A DNA stretch of 64,000 bases, taken from positions 1,860,001-1,924,000 of the forward strand of contig NZ_CP134145.1 of assembly GCF_031583595.1 (NCBI RefSeq), in the 5' to 3' direction. Below the pieces are notes generated by a model. It was not told the DNA's origin. It saw only the letters and a program-made list of their open reading frames with translations, and ran no database searches. The position numbers and the translations under genes were made by a program. This document shows, piece after piece, positions 29,901 to 38,400 of the stretch (within the stretch, counting starts at the first letter, position 1; every line of letters starts with the position of its first letter). Source of the stretch: Thalassotalea psychrophila (lineage in GTDB: Bacteria; Pseudomonadota; Gammaproteobacteria; Enterobacterales; Alteromonadaceae).

Positions 29901-30253
29901 AGTTGTTAAAATCTAACAAGGGTGATCAATCCTATGACATTAGCTGTTCGGCAGTTAGTGATGGCTTATCTACCTGTATTATGTCGTCTGATGAGGAAAA
30001 TCATCCAAATTCCACGTTTACTGGTACTCTTAGTTGGCAACAACCCCATAATAAGCCATACATGCCACGCTGTTCAGGGAATGCCGGCGATACCATTGCT
30101 GTCTGTTACCCCGCCTATGGCACTGTTATTCCTCGAGACGATGGAAATGTAGATAAAACGGCCACCCCGTTTACCATAGATTTACTGGATATTACCTACA
30201 GACCACTCAATAATGCTAGCTGCGATGATGGAGATTTATGTGGAGGCTTCTAA
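26960..30253 (+). CDS. Leucine-rich-repeat surface lipoprotein, module B
   Basis: 1097 residues from ATG 26960. The 21 codons upstream of it in frame do not fit a lipoprotein signal, whereas this start gives lipobox ILSGC with Cys25, the same position as in the module A paralogue. Domain order matches the paralogue: polyglycine linker, PKD/REJ-like domain (about 35-125), beta domain, Asp-rich thrombospondin-3-like segment (about 350-385, QDIDGDGYLN) and LRR domain (about 500-800). A C-terminal domain contains paired Cys. The LRRs include two consecutive 22-residue units almost identical in DNA (28955-29086), which points to recent repeat duplication. It is followed by a terminator and then a hairpin-repeat array. 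Ligand unknown; probable surface-exposed binding protein of the module. Confidence 0.85.
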   Translation: MAFIKNYNKIIYGGCLLTASILSGCGGGGGSDGESKAPDLVNQAPTVEIVGSNRATERELATFSADANDIDGKIASYQWSVDTDTVELIAADSAELSFIAPSISEKMSFTVSLTVTDNDGLTASSSAEFTALPIKKELLFFGQVIDEEVVNADVTFEIGDESFNTIATAIGHYDLEVIVDERNFDELIKITALGTIPAQAKVKLVSLLASFNTVYQQQSSLNFITITENFGVNVTNLSTAQYFVAQQLNDNKPITDEATYNEIYPNLYDTSRDDILEIAAVIKAVVDVRGDFEQFTLADDVTDTFALLTDPIAYTNVLNMLDPESELYDETVRSIVASPDISEFPDTDNDSVFDIFDQDIDGDGYLNIIKDKNGRDIEDIDTSDLYFDHHPYDASQYLPFVSQLTLKDFDEENARNHDNALLGCLHAMARRNEDIMNNYEMPTSNQAPLNVPVTEFTSLDCAEYSKYGDIGPALKYFVNVTSVDFTNASDISGLDQLQNLPISKLTLAANSSTAALADSNKTYDFSFLMSMAGLTELNLANTTFKNVDHLKNSTQLAKLNLSGTAVTNITALTGFTELTEVNVAKTLVIDLSPLNDSIGLTSLIASYSKVVTLPNFFNMPQLAELDIDNNQIVNIDSLAALSNFTKLDLSNNSIVNIDSLAAMTKLTELDASNNNIVDIDSLSALIMLTELDASNNNIVDITPLQDLIELTDLNLSDNNIAGSIDSLSKLTALTSLSLDNNQIDNIAGVTEMTLLTKLHLANNELLGSTVINPLAALESLNLLDLSDNAIRSVDTFLNWQVLPGELDLRNNQLLCEFQVAIDDRAIADGTTLYIGDDDAEVQCIVPKEIDIKRVEIGFGGDSGEPAQTPLTVLGLSTQVAGISANGSSSLGVEDGIACISKHVGDRMYPICFESNHALTNDTRISCKAEANSLQAQCQPEDTVKYGTTTVWPGVAFTFDFEQRVLPGNKFAATFEDRVLLQLLKSNKGDQSYDISCSAVSDGLSTCIMSSDEENHPNSTFTGTLSWQQPHNKPYMPRCSGNAGDTIAVCYPAYGTVIPRDDGNVDKTATPFTIDLLDITYRPLNNASCDDGDLCGGF

Positions 30254-30300
30254 TCTAAACTAGTTAACTGACCCGCAGTTTAATGCTGCAAAAATCTATT

Positions 30301-30336
30301 GAGCCACCAAAGCAACAAGCCTTGGTGGCTTTTTTA
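30301..30336 (+). terminator. Rho-independent terminator after LRR lipoprotein B
   Basis: AGCCACCAA (30302-30310) pairs with TTGGTGGCT (30322-30330) and is followed by TTTTT. The repeat array starts three bases after the T-run. Confidence 0.85.
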
Positions 30337-30338
30337 CA

Positions 30339-30660
30339 TCAGGGATGATGGAATGCCAACTAAACATGGATGTTTATAAAGTTGGCTCACATCAGGGATG
30401 ATGGAATGCAAATCGCCAGGGATGGCATTAGATTTGTAACTTCAGGGATGATGGAATGCCAACTAAACATGGATGTTTATAAAGTTGGCTCACTTCAAGG
30501 ATGATGGAATGCAAATCGCCAAGGATGGCAAAAAATTGACTCACTTCAAGGATGATGGAATGCAAATCGCCATGGGCCGTTCTTTCACGTCCATGTGATC
30601 ACGGCATATACAACTTCCATGTTGAAAACGGCAATAGATTTGTAACTTCAGGGATGACCA
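30339..30660. repeat. Array of 50-53-bp structured repeat units (head plus hairpin)
   Basis: Units start at 30339, 30392, 30442, 30495 and 30546, with a partial head at 30648. Each opens with the head TCAGGGATGATGGAATGC (or TCAAGG) followed by a potential hairpin. Units 1 and 3 have arms GCCAACT/AGTTGGC. Unit 2 has CAAATC/GATTTG around GCCA/TGGC. Units 4 and 5 are variants of the second type. A related array with head TTCAGGGATGAAGGAATG lies at 58474-58733. There are no cas genes, and the intervening segments are themselves repeated, so this is not CRISPR. Confidence 0.8.
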
Positions 30661-30783
30661 TTTTGATCACATCCTCGGCAACTGCTCCATGCAATGCTCT
30701 AATATACAACGTCCATGTTGAAAATGTGAAAATGGCATACATTACATCCTGTAAAAAATGGAATGCCGTTTTTTTTTCAAGGT

Positions 30784-30866
30784 AGTTGTCGCTCCTTCCT
30801 GAACTCGTTTCAGGATCTGATTGCTTTAATAAGATCCTTAAACGAGTTCAGGAAATGGTAGCAACT
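30784..30866. repeat. Long imperfect palindrome
   Basis: TTCCTGAACTCGTTT (30796-30810) is exactly complementary to AAACGAGTTCAGGAA (30840-30854). Inner arms AGGATCT (30812-30818) and AGATCCT (30832-30838) also pair, and outer AGTTG/CAACT arms extend the structure. It could be a small non-autonomous mobile element, a REP-like sequence or a structured RNA. There is no T-run. Confidence 0.6.
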
Positions 30867-31342
30867 GTAAGTTAATCCTTCACCGAACAGAGCCAAATCC
30901 TTAACACTCATCCCCTTATTTTCCTGCGGTTCTAATAATTATCCGTGCACCAATTCCGTTCAATTATGTCTATAACTTAGCATTATGACATAGCTCAAAT
31001 GAGTTCCAGTCGACATCTATTATCACGCCTTATTAATAACAATGTTTGGTTGGACAATGTTATCAATAATTGCCTTGATTTAGCTCACGTGGTCAAAAGT
31101 TTTATTGTTTGATTATAAATTGATTTGGCTTTTTTCTTGTTGTAACTCATTGAAATTGTTCATAATAATTTTAATGATAATAAAAAGATAAATAAACAAC
31201 CGAAAATAAAGAGGTTCTAAAGCTCGTTCAATTGCTTAATAAAAATGCTTACCGTATGTTGCAGCGTAAATATATTCAACGCTAAGAATAATCAATAATT
31301 ATTGCGTTGCAACACACGAAAGTTAAAAAGGAAGTCGTTTTA

Positions 31343-34300
31343 ATGGTTTTAAAATCATCACTCCTGACCTTACTGATTGGTTCCGCTTTTAGTACTACTG
31401 CACTGGCAGATACTACAGGCAGTTACTTAATTCATCCGGTAGAGAATTATCAAGAATCGAACAGCGCTGAATTAGCTGAATCTGTAGCCGAGTATAGAAT
31501 ACTGTTAAAGCAGCCTGGCGCTATAGACACCTCGTACGCAAAGAACGGTGTTAACCGTAAAGAGGCAATTAATCAAGTCTCATTGCAACAGCAACAATTG
31601 TTTGCCGACATCACAACCCTAGACTCTTCAGCATACATTACTGATCGTATTCGCCTTATTGCTAATATGCTACATGTAGTAATGGCTAAGGATACTGCTG
31701 ATAAACTCGCGGCTCATAAACATATTCACAGTATTATCGCTACCGATGGGAATATTGCAGCCCAAAGCGAGATGCTGGCAAAAGGTTTGCAGGCGAAAGA
31801 CGAGAACCCTTATCCGCTGTTAAAAATTAACGACGCGAAAGGCGCGCCAGTAGTAGCTATTATCGGCAGCGGTGTTGACTATACCCATAAATCATTGGGC
31901 GGTAATGGTGATTATGGTCAGGCCTATGACAATATGGTTAACAGCTGGGAAGGCTTTCCTAATGATGTGGTTATTGGAGGTTTCGATTTTGCTTCAGAAA
32001 GTGGCACTTATGATTACAACCCACTGGAGTATCCTAACGATTTTTTAACTTATGTAGGTGGCACAGGAACCATGGCTGCTTCGTTGATAAGACAAGCGGC
32101 GCCCGATGCTAAAATACTGGCCTATAAAGTCGAAGGTATCGGCTTTGCTGGATATCATATAGGGCAAAATCCTAATAATATTCTTAAAGCTCTGGAAATG
32201 TCGATAGATCCAAACCTGGATGGTGATTTATCAGACAGCGCAGATGTGGTGATTTTAGACACTGCAGCTTCGTCATTCGGTTTTTATCGTGAATTTGAAA
32301 CCGGCATCGATGGGAACAATGTCCAAGTTAAAATGTTGCGTTCGCTTGCTGCCGCTGGTATGCAGGTTGTTTTACCGTCAGGTGATGCCAGTGCTTTCTA
32401 TGAATATCATTTTGACTCTGATGATAATGTTATCGTCGATGAAGAGGGTCTGCCAAAACGCTTTACTGTTTATCATCACAGTTATTTTAATGTCGCATCA
32501 CGTGCAATAGCACCCGAAGCCATTACTGTTGGTACGGCGTACATTGAAAATGATCAATATCATGTCGATAAAGCAACAAGTATTGGGCCTACCCGCGGTG
32601 ACTCTGTATTAAAACCGGATATATTATCGGTAAACCGCGAAGTATTTGGTGCGATCGCAGCTTCTGGCTCTGCCCAAGGCAGGTTGGCAACCAGTAATTT
32701 TTTAATGGCGGCGAAAGTAGCAGCAACGGCCACGTCAATTATGCAAAGTCACCCTGAACTTACCCCAAGCGAAGTAAAATCATTAATTGTTAATACCGGT
32801 AATATCAACACCATTAACGAGTGGGGCGTTGCCCAAATTGGTGGTGGTACCATTCAACCATTATCGGCAAACTCTTCCTATGCGCTGATGATAGATAATG
32901 ATAATCACCAACCTAGTTTAAACCTAGGGTTTCTAGATGTTAGCGGACAGCGTAGTGTCAGCCGTAATATTAAGATAAAAAATATATCTGATAGCGAGCA
33001 ACTCTATCATTCAGAAATTATCATTAATGGCACAAAACAATCAAATGACGCGATAAGCATTGATTTTCCAGAGACGATTATATTAGCCGCCGGTGAAGAG
33101 AAAATTGTTGCCGTAACATTTCGTATTGATGCTGCCAAGTTAGAGCGTGACATCATCACCAAAGGCACTGACTTCACCATTGATAATTGGGACCGACTGG
33201 CATTTCAAGGGTATTTACAACTTAACCACAGCATAAATAGTGCCGCTAATATTCGCATGCCGTGGTTGGTAATGCCGCAAGTAAGTGATGATATTGAGGT
33301 TGATAAAGACTCATTTGATTTCGCTTTTCATTATTCAGAATATGTATCCAAGCTGCGCGATATTGATTACACGCCATTGCCGCACAGCAATGTAATTGAA
33401 GGTGCACTTAAATACGGCGCAAATTTTGAAGAACACATTTTAGATCTTGTTAATAACAGTGATTATCCGCAAACATTATACGCGATGCCGATTATTTATC
33501 GGGCTGATCGAAAACCACTTTCTTTAGCAACAAACTACGGACATATTCCACAAACGATTGCTGGTGGTGTTTATCCAGAGGCAAGCTGTGAGTCAGGCCA
33601 AAAACTTAGTATGGCCGTTACTATGTTTGACAATATTGATGTGCCTGTTGCGAATCATTTTGAGCGTGGTTTGAACTTGGTTGCAATTAAGCTATATACA
33701 ATGCAAGCGGTAGAGGACGCAAATTATGATAATTACGTGTTGGTAAACTCTAGCTCGCCGGATCACCAACTTACTGAACTATCTACTCGCTTAAATAGTG
33801 AAAACAGCTTTAGTACCCACTACATCGATTTAAGCATGCCGTTTGATCGGTTCAGACCTACAGCACGCATTAAGCGAACTAGTCTGCCAATGATATTCAG
33901 CCCGAATCGTAAAACGGTGATCAACAGCATTTGTACTAATGACTTATACCATGGCGCAATTAATGAACAAACTCTTGCTGAGCCTCTGGCGATGATTGTT
34001 TCTACCGACAGACAAGCAATACCAGGACCATGGGATGCGCCGTTAATGCATAATTTTACCCTTGGCGGTTTGGTAACAAATAAGGTAAATGAGGATGCCA
34101 TCGATCCGGCTGAATTAGAATGTGGCAATAACCAAATTAAAGACCTCAACAAAAACTGTATAAATTACTATCCAGAAGACGTTGTTGACACCTATCTATA
34201 TGAGTATTTGGAAGCTTTTGGCATGCGTAAAGGCGACCTTGCACCAGTATGTTATGTCAATGGTAATGTTAACTTTGAATGTGTAGTCGAGCATGAGTTG

Positions 34301-35431
34301 TTTGTTGAAGCGATTGAATTTGATTCACCATTAATTGCCAACGGCGAATTAATTTGTGACTTTCAGGCTAAAAGTGTTACCGCAAATTGTATCGCTGAGG
34401 AGATTAAAAACTCAACTGAGATCGCTGAAAATGATAAGTGGCAATATGAAATCACCGTAAAGCTTGATACCTTGCTTATTCCTCCTGTATTTGATGGCTC
34501 TCCAGGTACCTCGTCTTTTACCGGTACTATGTTTAAGTTTGCGCATATCAACAGCGCCGAGCAAACAACATTTGACTGGCAAGATAGCATTACATTGCAG
34601 CCGAACACCCGAGTTAAAACATCAACTTTGTTTTCTTCTGAATGTGCCGTTGTAAATGTACAAATCCGTAAGTGTTCAGAAGGTGCTGCTGTTTTTAACC
34701 CACAAACCGGTTATTTTGCTATTGCTGGCAGTAACTCAGTGTTACCGGTTATTAAAGCAGGTCAGTCATTCTCTGTTGCTGAAAATGCACCTATTGGCGA
34801 AACGTTTGGGCAAGTTCAATTATCGGGTACTACCCTAATTCACGGTCTTATAACTACCGAAGCCGAATTTAGCCTGATTGGTGACAGTGCTGGCGCACCT
34901 TTCCAGCTGTCTAGTGATGGCGTGTTATCAATTCGCGATCCTAGTCGCATAGATTACGAAACACAGCAACATTACCCAGTGTTAGTAAGCGTTAAAGTGG
35001 GTAAAAGTCACGGTATAACGGTGCAAATTGATGTGTTTATTACCAATTCAAACGACAATGCCCCGCAGCAAGTTTCCGCGATAGAAGAGTTTATTGCTGA
35101 GCAAGGACTAGCCATAGAGCCGAAGGATTTATCTGTATATTTCACCGATGTTGATGGTATAGGCCTTAAATACAAGGCTAACGATTTACCGCAAGGCCTG
35201 ATTTTAAATAGTGCTGGCCTGTTAACTGGTACACCGCTTGTTAATGGTGAATTTACAGCGCAGATCACCGTTAATGACGGTCAAAACTTCTACCAGGCCG
35301 ATATGGTATTTAACATCGCTGCATCAAGTACTGATTCAGGTACTGATTCAACTAATGAAAATAGCTCATCCGGCGGCACGTTTTATATGTCGCTGTTGTT
35401 AGTACTATTTTGTTGTCGCCGTTTTAGATAA
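31343..35431 (+). CDS. Catalytically dead subtilase-like (S8) secreted protein, module B
   Basis: 1362 residues from ATG 31343, which has AAGGAAG nine bases upstream; a start 36 bases earlier lacks a site. Signal peptide 1-22 (ends ALA). Domain order is as in the module A paralogue: I9-like prodomain, S8-like fold, Fn3-like modules, cadherin-like and He_PIG-like domains, then SSSGGTFYMSLLLVLF plus CCRRFR as a GlyGly-CTERM tail. The Asp position is Gly175 (AIIGSGVDYTH), the His position is Thr241 (GGTGTMAAS) and the oxyanion Asn position is Asp348. The Ser box is degenerate (448-462); Ser451 could match the nucleophile only if a two-residue insertion is assumed. It is 44 bases upstream of an intact subtilase. 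Conservation of a dead copy in both modules argues for a selected non-enzymatic role. Confidence 0.9.
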   Translation: MVLKSSLLTLLIGSAFSTTALADTTGSYLIHPVENYQESNSAELAESVAEYRILLKQPGAIDTSYAKNGVNRKEAINQVSLQQQQLFADITTLDSSAYITDRIRLIANMLHVVMAKDTADKLAAHKHIHSIIATDGNIAAQSEMLAKGLQAKDENPYPLLKINDAKGAPVVAIIGSGVDYTHKSLGGNGDYGQAYDNMVNSWEGFPNDVVIGGFDFASESGTYDYNPLEYPNDFLTYVGGTGTMAASLIRQAAPDAKILAYKVEGIGFAGYHIGQNPNNILKALEMSIDPNLDGDLSDSADVVILDTAASSFGFYREFETGIDGNNVQVKMLRSLAAAGMQVVLPSGDASAFYEYHFDSDDNVIVDEEGLPKRFTVYHHSYFNVASRAIAPEAITVGTAYIENDQYHVDKATSIGPTRGDSVLKPDILSVNREVFGAIAASGSAQGRLATSNFLMAAKVAATATSIMQSHPELTPSEVKSLIVNTGNINTINEWGVAQIGGGTIQPLSANSSYALMIDNDNHQPSLNLGFLDVSGQRSVSRNIKIKNISDSEQLYHSEIIINGTKQSNDAISIDFPETIILAAGEEKIVAVTFRIDAAKLERDIITKGTDFTIDNWDRLAFQGYLQLNHSINSAANIRMPWLVMPQVSDDIEVDKDSFDFAFHYSEYVSKLRDIDYTPLPHSNVIEGALKYGANFEEHILDLVNNSDYPQTLYAMPIIYRADRKPLSLATNYGHIPQTIAGGVYPEASCESGQKLSMAVTMFDNIDVPVANHFERGLNLVAIKLYTMQAVEDANYDNYVLVNSSSPDHQLTELSTRLNSENSFSTHYIDLSMPFDRFRPTARIKRTSLPMIFSPNRKTVINSICTNDLYHGAINEQTLAEPLAMIVSTDRQAIPGPWDAPLMHNFTLGGLVTNKVNEDAIDPAELECGNNQIKDLNKNCINYYPEDVVDTYLYEYLEAFGMRKGDLAPVCYVNGNVNFECVVEHELFVEAIEFDSPLIANGELICDFQAKSVTANCIAEEIKNSTEIAENDKWQYEITVKLDTLLIPPVFDGSPGTSSFTGTMFKFAHINSAEQTTFDWQDSITLQPNTRVKTSTLFSSECAVVNVQIRKCSEGAAVFNPQTGYFAIAGSNSVLPVIKAGQSFSVAENAPIGETFGQVQLSGTTLIHGLITTEAEFSLIGDSAGAPFQLSSDGVLSIRDPSRIDYETQQHYPVLVSVKVGKSHGITVQIDVFITNSNDNAPQQVSAIEEFIAEQGLAIEPKDLSVYFTDVDGIGLKYKANDLPQGLILNSAGLLTGTPLVNGEFTAQITVNDGQNFYQADMVFNIAASSTDSGTDSTNENSSSGGTFYMSLLLVLFCCRRFR

Positions 35432-35439
35432 TTATGTGT

Positions 35440-35462
35440 CGGAAAGAGCCAGACTCTTTCCG
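35440..35462 (+). promoter_or_regulatory. Intercistronic hairpin, pseudo-subtilase/subtilase junction, module B
   Basis: CGGAAAGAG (35440-35448) pairs with CTCTTTCCG (35454-35462) around a CCAGA loop. The TAAGGAA ribosome-binding site begins at the next base. Its position is equivalent to the unrelated hairpin at 8914-8937, so position and structure are kept while sequence is not. Confidence 0.55.
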
Positions 35463-35475
35463 TAAGGAATTTTTT

Positions 35476-38400
35476 GTGAAATTTAACTTAAGTAAAATAA
35501 TTTCGGCCTGTTCACTGGTACTTGCCAGTACCGGCGTGAGCGCTGAAACTAAACAGCTTGAACACGCTTACCAATTGGGTAGGTTTGTAGAAGATAATGC
35601 TGTAAAAATACCGTTTAGAACGCTAAATAATAGCGAAGTTAGTTCATCAACTCTTGATATTGACAAACTTGTTCGTAAACATTTAAGTAATGAATATTTC
35701 ATTATCTTACAAGACCAACCTCTGGCCAGTTATCGTGGTGGGGTCAATAACCTTGCACCGACGAATGTTCTTGCCAGTAAAGGCAGCAATACTACTAGCC
35801 AGGGAAAATTAGATACCAAAAGTTTGGCCTCTAAAAAATATAAAAACTATTTGGCCAATAAGCAAAATGAAACCCAATTTCACCTTAATTTGCGTTTACA
35901 ACGCGATGTTGAAATTGGCTCGACTTACCAAACGGCACTAAATGGTTTTACTGCAACATTATCGCCTTCAGAAGCCATATTAGTGAGTCAGCTGCCAAAC
36001 GTTATTGCCGTGGGCAAAGCGGGTATTGCTGAAATTCAAACAGACAGTGGCCCAGGTTACTCTGGGGCAAAAAACGTATGGCAAGGCACCGAGACAGCAG
36101 GCGGAAATAAAGGCGAGGGTATGGTCATCGGTATCATTGACTCTGGCATAGGTTCGTTTTTAGAGCCGGTAGTAGATATTACTGATCTTAGTAATTTGCC
36201 ACCATTTCATCCATCTTTTGCCGATAAAGTAGATGAAGACGGCGATGGTGAGATTGATTATGACCATGTTAATCCTATGCCTAATGCTGAATCTAGCTCT
36301 GGCTATTATGGTGACTGTGTCGATAGCCCTGGCTGGTGTAATGATAAGTTAATTGGCGTCGTGCCATTTGGCCACTTGAAAAAAGTTCTTACTTTTGTCA
36401 GGGATGAAGAAAATACCTTCATGCGAGTACGTGATTTGCAACGTTCAGAAACCGGTCAGGATTCAAACGGCCATGGTACTCATGTGGCGTCAACTGCGGC
36501 GGGTAACGTGGTTCGAAATATAAAAACTGAAGGAGTACTAGGTGGCTTTCTACCAGAAGTGTATCAACACGATTTTGTGTATGAGCAAATTTCTGGCGTT
36601 GCCCCACACGCAAATATTATTGCTTATAAAGCCTGTGACTCTGGTGGTTACTGTTATCAACAATATGCCATTGATGCCATCGAACATGCGATAGAAGTTG
36701 GTGTCGATGTTATCAATTATTCTGTTGGCAGTACGCCAGCGTCACCATGGTATGACTGGGTGTCACTGGCGTATTTAAATGCTCGTGAAGCAGGTGTCAG
36801 TGTTGCTGCATCAGCAGGAAATAATGGCGCTAGTGGTAAAGGCACCATGCGTACCCCAGGTAATGCTCCTTGGTTAATGGGGGTTGCCGCGGTAACTCAT
36901 GACCGAGCGTTCGATAAAAAACAAGTAACCTTATCGGGCGGGGCTGTTGATTTTGAACTAGAAACTAACGTTCTTATCGGTGAAAGTGCAACTCAAGGTT
37001 TGCCAGCTACTGATGTTGTATATGCTGCTGATGTTGAGTCTGCAGAAGCCGTAGATGATTTTGAAATGGCCGGCTCTTGTGGCATCGATTCAATTCCAGC
37101 AGAAGCCGTTGCCGGAAAAGTTGTGATCTGTAACCGTGGCGGTGTTTCTCTAGATGGCCCGTTAAGTCGTGCAGTAAAAAGTCATAACTTGTCGCTAGTT
37201 GGCGCAGCTGGGATGATATTAATCAACACCAATGATTCAGGAACTAATCTTGCTTCTGATTTTCATACCATTCCATCGGCGCATCTTGATAAAAAAGACG
37301 GAAAATTATTACTTGACTGGTTAGATGAAGGTGAAGGGCATCAGGTTGCTATCAGTGCATCGCACTTAGTAAGCAGTCAAACATTTGAAGAGCATGAAGA
37401 TTTCAGTGGCATCATCACCGGCTTTTCATCGCAAGGTCCCGATCGTTTTAGCGGTGATTATCTGGTACCAGATATAGCAGCACCTGGTCAGGATATTCTT
37501 GCTGGTGGCTTAGGTCATAACATGAAGGAATTTACTCTTAATTTAAAAAACACTACTGATCAAGATTTTAGGTATATTTCCGGTACGTCGATGGCGTCAC
37601 CGCATGTTGCGGGTATGATGTTATTAATAAAAGCTGAGCGCCCAGAGTGGAACCCGGCCGAGTTGCAATCAGCGTTAATGCTTACGGCTGGCACCTACGC
37701 TAAATTTGTCGGCCCGGTGGAGCAGAAAAAGCAAACATTTACTCCGGCAGCATTGCATTCATCAGGGGCTGGTATTGCTCGAGTTGATTTAGCCATTGAA
37801 ACGGGTTTGGTGTTGAACGAAACCTCTGCAGGGTATTTAGCCGCGGATCCCTTTGGTGATATTGCCTTTTTACAAATGCCGACAGAGCCAGGTGAGGCTG
37901 AACAAGGCGAAGATGAAAATATTCGTAATGTTCGTGACCTTATTAAGGAGCTGCCAGCCGGCTGGCACGGTAAACCAGGTAAAATGAACATTGCCAGTAT
38001 GTCAAAAGGCGCCTGTATTGGTGAGTGTCAATGGACTCGTACATTAACGGCGACCAAAGATGCTGATTGGACCGTATCTTATAGTTACACCACAGAAGGC
38101 ATGACGCTAACCAGTGATCTTGATGGCCAGACTATTTCATTAACCGCAGGTGAAGAATTTGATATTACCGTAACCGCCAGTGTTAACGAAGAGCTTGATA
38201 GCTCATGGTCTGATGGTCGTGTGCATTTAACCCCGTCAAACCCAAGTATTCCGGCGGTATCTATGCCGGTTACCGTAAACTTTGTTGCCGGTAGTGCGCC
38301 AGAATTGGTGGAAATAAATACTAATCGTAATGTTGGCAGCGTAATTGTTGATGATGTTGTGTCTATTGGTACCAGCGATTTAACGGTGATGACTTCAAAT

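Larger units (their letters stand above)
30254..31342. other. Long intergenic region with repeat array and palindromes before module B protease genes
   Basis: These 1089 bases hold no supported gene. From left to right they contain a terminator (30301-30336), an array of 50-53-bp hairpin units (30339-30597), two 23-bp near-identical copies (30606-30628 and 30702-30724), a T-rich end after GAATGCCG near 30770, an 83-bp palindrome (30784-30866), and an AT-rich leader for the pseudo-subtilase gene. Confidence 0.7.

Noticed and set aside
30339..30660. CRISPR-like spacing of direct repeats
   Set aside because: Intervening segments are themselves repeated and self-complementary, the conserved head is only about 18 bases, and no cas gene is in the window.
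30552..30785. Possible 77-residue protein on + within the repeat region
   Set aside because: It is built from repeat units and palindromic sequence, has no ribosome-binding site and shows no protein-like composition.
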